From Actinomycetota bacterium (lineage in GTDB: Bacteria; Actinomycetota; Actinomycetes; Nanopelagicales; Nanopelagicaceae): a DNA stretch of 9,806 nt. Below, in pieces: positions 7,086 through 9,806 of the stretch. The translations under genes were made by a program, and so were the position numbers. The stretch's first letter is position 1, and each line of letters begins with the position of its first letter. The stretch lies in contig WLNM01000030.1 of NCBI GenBank assembly GCA_009699825.1, positions 1 to 9,806 on the forward strand. The letters are read 5' to 3'. The notes under the pieces are model-generated. The model worked only from the letters and a program-made list of their open reading frames with translations, was not told the origin of the DNA and ran no database searches.

Positions 7086-7168
7086 GTGAAAAACTCACTT
7101 CTCTGTGTACTTCTAATTAATAAGGGTTATTAATAGATGCGTAGGCTACCAGCGCGTGCCCCTTACGC
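7086..7168 (-). promoter_or_regulatory. Spacer upstream of rpsT, likely regulatory
   Basis: This is the largest gap in the window (83 bases), between the holA stop and the rpsT start. Reading on the minus strand it holds an imperfect stem directly after the holA stop (GCGTA pairing with TACGC at 7139-7168, with bulges and no T-run), then a perfect AT-rich inverted repeat, then a weak ribosome binding site. I could not find a convincing -35/-10 pair. A promoter or leader control for rpsT is an inference from the gap size and the need for high S20 expression. Confidence 0.35.
7116..7134. repeat. Perfect inverted repeat, 8-base arms with 3-base centre
   Basis: The sequence ATTAATAA-GGG-TTATTAAT is a perfect palindrome around a GGG/CCC centre, about 30 bases upstream of the rpsT GTG. 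The loop is only 3 bases, the arms are all A/T and no T-run follows, so it is a poor terminator. It could be a protein binding site or part of an AT-rich promoter. The repeat itself is certain; the function is not known. Confidence 0.6.
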
Positions 7169-8131
7169 TCAAACTGAGATCTGGCGCCCATTTCGAGCGG
7201 TGGCTATCTCTGAAATCGCCTTTTCGAGTGCGTAAATCGGGTCACTCGCCGCTCCCTTTACATCAGCATCGGCTGCTGCAACAGCGGCAACGGCAGCAAT
7301 TAATCCTTTGGGTGTCCAGCCTGCAAGTTGGCGACGAGCTTTATCTATCTGCCAAGGAGCCATTGCAAGTGAACCTGCTAATTCAAAAGATTTAATATTT
7401 CTATTTGCACCAGAGACTTTTGCTAATCCACGAAGCGCTGATGCAAGTGCACTAGTAATCATGACCGGATCGGTGCCTGTTGTAATTGCACCGCGCAGAG
7501 TAATTAGTGCCTGCGCAAGATTTCCATCGAGTGCAATATCTGCAACATCAAATCCCGTTGTTTCAATTCGACCTTGATGAAACTTTTCCACGTGCGTTTC
7601 ATCAATTGTGCCAGCCGGTGTGTCAGAGACAATCTGCGAACATGCTGCGCTAAGTTCTCGCAGGTCGCCACCAACAGCATTTACTAATGCATTAACTGCA
7701 GCTGGTGAGGCTTTACGCCCAAGATCTAAAAAGAGATTTCTAACAAACTCTTGTTTTTCACTCTCTTTTTTAAGTGGTTCGCAGGCAATGATTGTGGCTT
7801 TAGCTTTCTTAATCGCATCTAATAATGCTTTACCTTTAACGCCACCTTTATGCATAAAAATTACTGTCATTGTGGGATCTATATTGCCTAGGTAACGCGT
7901 GATTTCATCACGTGAGTCTTCAGGTAAATCTTGTAATTCTTTGATCACAAGTGCTCGGCGTTCAGAAAACAATGAAGGTGCCAGGGCATCTGCGATATCT
8001 CCAACGATGACCTCGGATGCAGAAAGTGTCGTTAATTCAGCGTTCTCTTCTTTGAGCTGAGTTGTGAGTTTGAGTAACGCACTATCTGCCAGCGCGCCTT
8101 CGGAGCCAAGGATGAGATACAAATTATCCAT
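7169..8131 (-). CDS. holA: DNA polymerase III delta subunit
   Basis: A complete 320-residue clamp-loader subunit that opens the beta sliding clamp and loads it onto primed DNA. The N-terminus MDNLYLILGSEGALADSAL is the degenerate nucleotide-fold start of the family, without a working P-loop. APSLFSERRALVIKEL at 51-66 is the conserved segment of domain I. Domain II follows, and the C-terminal collar domain includes TTGFDVADIALDGNLAQAL at 191-209, APWQIDKARRQLAGW at 258-272 and the Ala-rich helix ending AAADADVKGAASDP at 285-298. Length is normal. The ATG start at 8129-8131 has a strong AGGAG at 8137-8141, 5 bases upstream, which overlaps the comEC TAG stop. Being coupled to comEC and placed next to rpsT is the usual actinobacterial arrangement. 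Confidence 0.96.
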   Translation of the reverse strand: MDNLYLILGSEGALADSALLKLTTQLKEENAELTTLSASEVIVGDIADALAPSLFSERRALVIKELQDLPEDSRDEITRYLGNIDPTMTVIFMHKGGVKGKALLDAIKKAKATIIACEPLKKESEKQEFVRNLFLDLGRKASPAAVNALVNAVGGDLRELSAACSQIVSDTPAGTIDETHVEKFHQGRIETTGFDVADIALDGNLAQALITLRGAITTGTDPVMITSALASALRGLAKVSGANRNIKSFELAGSLAMAPWQIDKARRQLAGWTPKGLIAAVAAVAAADADVKGAASDPIYALEKAISEIATARNGRQISV

Positions 8132-8136
8132 CGGCG

Positions 8137-8142
8137 CTCCTA
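8137..8142 (-). promoter_or_regulatory. Ribosome binding site of holA overlapping the comEC stop
   Basis: TAGGAG on the minus strand: the TAG is the comEC stop codon and AGGAG is a strong Shine-Dalgarno core 5 bases before the holA ATG. This supports the chosen start and suggests that translation of the two genes is coupled. Confidence 0.75.
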
Positions 8143-9806
8143 TCCCAGTCGAAAGAGATGTACTCCTGATCGCGCTAACTTTATTGATAAGTGATGGTTT
8201 TTTGCAGCAATTGCAATTGCGCCATCTGTATCTGTTCGCACAACCTCTGCACCGAGTCTAGTCAGGGAAGCCACAGTTTGTGGAGCGGGATGTCCATACG
8301 TATTTCCTGCTCCCACGCTAATCATCGCAATCGCCGGAGATAAAAGTGCCATCAATTCTGGGTCCTGATACTTAGAGCCGTGATGACAGACTTTATAGAT
8401 ATCAACGTGCGAAACATCGGCGCGAAGTAACTCTTGCACTGGTGGCTCGAGATCTCCCGCTGCAAATAGTGAAAAATCCGATGATGTAATCATTGCTGCA
8501 ATACTCGAATTATTTATTGAGGAACCATCGCCTGGATTTGAGGCAAACTGCTGCGTTGTTGTGAGGGGCCATAAAACCTTAATAGAAATATCTGAGATAG
8601 TGCTCTGCATTCCACGTGTGACAACCTGAAGATTTATATCTTTAAGCCAACTTTGTACTCGAGTACTTTCAAATATGGGATCGGTGTTATTGCTAACCCA
8701 CACTTGGCCAACGCGTCGATGCTTTAATAAACCTGGCAATCCTTCGACGTGATCTGCATGAAAGTGGCTCAATATAAGTAGCGGAATTTCGCGTATTCCT
8801 AACGCCTTTAAACATCCATCTTCAAGGGCTGCCTCTGGGCCAACATCAATAACAATTGCACGGTGATTTCCTAAGTTGATTACCGATGAATCACCTTGTC
8901 CAATATCGCAATTGGCAACGTTCCAATCTCCACCAGGCCATCGACTGATCCATGTAAGAAAGAGAATAAAACACAGAGCAATAGCAACGTATTTCTTCCA
9001 ATGAGCCTGCAATAAGGTGCGTGCAAACCACAAAGAAATTAGTAAACCAAGAAGAATCGCACTGCTCATTTTCAAGACAGGAAAAAGTGCCGCCCAATGC
9101 GCAATCCATGTAATAAAGGCTGCAGGAAAGTGAATCAACCAGATCAATAGTCGAGTAATTAATGGAAATATAGGAGAAATTAGTGCAGCGATAAAGCCAA
9201 TAATTGTGATCGGTGCAACCGCAGGGGCCGCAAGTAAATTCGCAATAACGCTCATGGGTGCCAAATAACCTGAAATCGCGATTAATACGGGAGAGCAAAA
9301 AATTGTTGCAGCTATTGGTGGTGCTAACGCTTCACTGATTATTTTTGGTAAGTATTTTGATAGCCAAGCAATGATGCGGGGTGCAAAGAGTAATAACCCT
9401 GCAGTTGCAAGAACAGATAAGGCAAAACCGGCGTCGCGTGCCTGCCATGGATCACCGATTACTACTGCAGCAATTGCAAAACCTAAAGCGGGTAGAGAGT
9501 CACTTGCCCTTCGCGAACCTTTTGCTACCAACAACACAGCAGCCATAGCTGCAGCGCGCAATACAGATGGAGATGGTCGAACGAGTGCAATAAAGGAAGC
9601 TAAAAATATGGCAGTCGCTCCTAAGCGCCATCGAATAGAACGAATAAAAAATTGCATCGCCCAAAGAACAAACGCTGAAACAATTGCGAAATTTGCACCA
9701 CTAACTGCAACTAAGTGCGTTAATCCGGAGCGCTTCATATCAGCTTTAAATGTCACACTTTGCTTAGATGTATCACCTAAAACCATTCCAGGAATAAGTG
9801 CACCAG
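8140..9806 (-). CDS. comEC: ComEC/Rec2-type DNA uptake channel, 5' end cut by right edge
   Basis: The C-terminal 555 codons or so of a ComEC competence protein, which forms the inner-membrane channel that brings single-stranded DNA into the cell. The reading frame stays open to the right edge, so the N-terminal OB-fold domain and true start are missing. Counting from Met at 9784-9786, the competence domain spans about 1-285. It begins with GLTHLVAVSGANFAIV at 21-36 and carries many membrane helices. A metallo-beta-lactamase-like domain follows, with CDIGQGDS at 293-300, the metal-binding HFHADH at 341-346, FAAGDLE at 441-447 and CHHGS at 467-471, then TYGHPAP at 496-502. All metal-ligand motifs are intact, so the nuclease-like domain looks functional. 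It is the most upstream gene visible. In Actinobacteria comEA often precedes it; that would lie off the right edge. Confidence 0.96.
   Translation of the reverse strand, partial: GALIPGMVLGDTSKQSVTFKADMKRSGLTHLVAVSGANFAIVSAFVLWAMQFFIRSIRWRLGATAIFLASFIALVRPSPSVLRAAAMAAVLLVAKGSRRASDSLPALGFAIAAVVIGDPWQARDAGFALSVLATAGLLLFAPRIIAWLSKYLPKIISEALAPPIAATIFCSPVLIAISGYLAPMSVIANLLAAPAVAPITIIGFIAALISPIFPLITRLLIWLIHFPAAFITWIAHWAALFPVLKMSSAILLGLLISLWFARTLLQAHWKKYVAIALCFILFLTWISRWPGGDWNVANCDIGQGDSSVINLGNHRAIVIDVGPEAALEDGCLKALGIREIPLLILSHFHADHVEGLPGLLKHRRVGQVWVSNNTDPIFESTRVQSWLKDINLQVVTRGMQSTISDISIKVLWPLTTTQQFASNPGDGSSINNSSIAAMITSSDFSLFAAGDLEPPVQELLRADVSHVDIYKVCHHGSKYQDPELMALLSPAIAMISVGAGNTYGHPAPQTVASLTRLGAEVVRTDTDGAIAIAAKNHHLSIKLARSGVHLFRLG

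Noticed and set aside
7139..7168. Possible terminator hairpin directly after holA
   Set aside because: The GCGTA/TACGC stem is only 5 pairs before bulges, the loop is large and no T-run follows on the minus strand, so it does not qualify as a Rho-independent terminator.
8891..9298. Second minus-strand open frame (135 codons) inside comEC
   Set aside because: It is an out-of-frame shadow of the comEC membrane region with no start signal and no recognisable domain.
1..9806. Search for tRNA or rRNA genes, CRISPR arrays, insertion sequences, prophage or defence genes
   Set aside because: No spacer exceeds 83 bases, and every larger stretch is explained by a conserved housekeeping gene. No repeat arrays, transposase motifs or RNA gene signatures were seen.

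Overview
The window is a gene-dense, one-directional block of housekeeping genes. Every gene supported here lies on the minus strand, so transcription runs from the right edge to the left. In that order the genes are comEC (5' end cut off by the right edge), holA, rpsT, lepA, hemW, a small DoxX-like membrane protein gene, hrcA, a dnaJ2-type dnaJ, rsmE, a HIT-family hydrolase gene, and the first 66 codons of phoH (cut off by the left edge).

The order holA, rpsT, lepA, hemW, hrcA, dnaJ, rsmE, phoH is typical of Actinobacteria. The protein details agree: an actinobacterial-type LepA N-terminus, a DnaJ paralogue directly behind hrcA, and HrcA, HolA and ComEC sequences of that style. GC content, judged by eye from several lines, is only in the mid-40s per cent, and the spaces between genes add up to about 184 bases of 9806, so about 98% is coding. 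Low GC with extreme compaction suggests a streamlined aquatic actinobacterium, such as the freshwater acI/Nanopelagicales group. That assignment is an inference from gene order, composition and compaction, not from a marker gene.

Right part (7169-9806): comEC and holA, DNA uptake and replication clamp loading, joined by an 8-base gap. Middle (4907-7168): an 83-base spacer with a perfect inverted repeat, then rpsT (ribosomal protein S20), a 37-base spacer, and lepA (EF4). Left-middle (2410-4906): hemW, the DoxX-like gene and hrcA. Left (1-2409): dnaJ, rsmE, the HIT gene and phoH, with gaps of 0, 2, 4 and 19 bases.

The genes serve replication (holA), ribosome assembly and translation (rpsT, lepA, rsmE), protein folding and heat-shock control (hrcA, dnaJ), heme handling (hemW), nucleotide hydrolysis (HIT) and DNA import (comEC). 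I saw no rRNA, tRNA, CRISPR array, insertion sequence or prophage gene, and no new defence or mobile system. The points most worth a second look are small: stop codons built into the next gene's Shine-Dalgarno sequence at four junctions, the inverted repeat before rpsT, the DoxX-like gene between hemW and hrcA, and altered residues in DnaJ and RsmE motifs.
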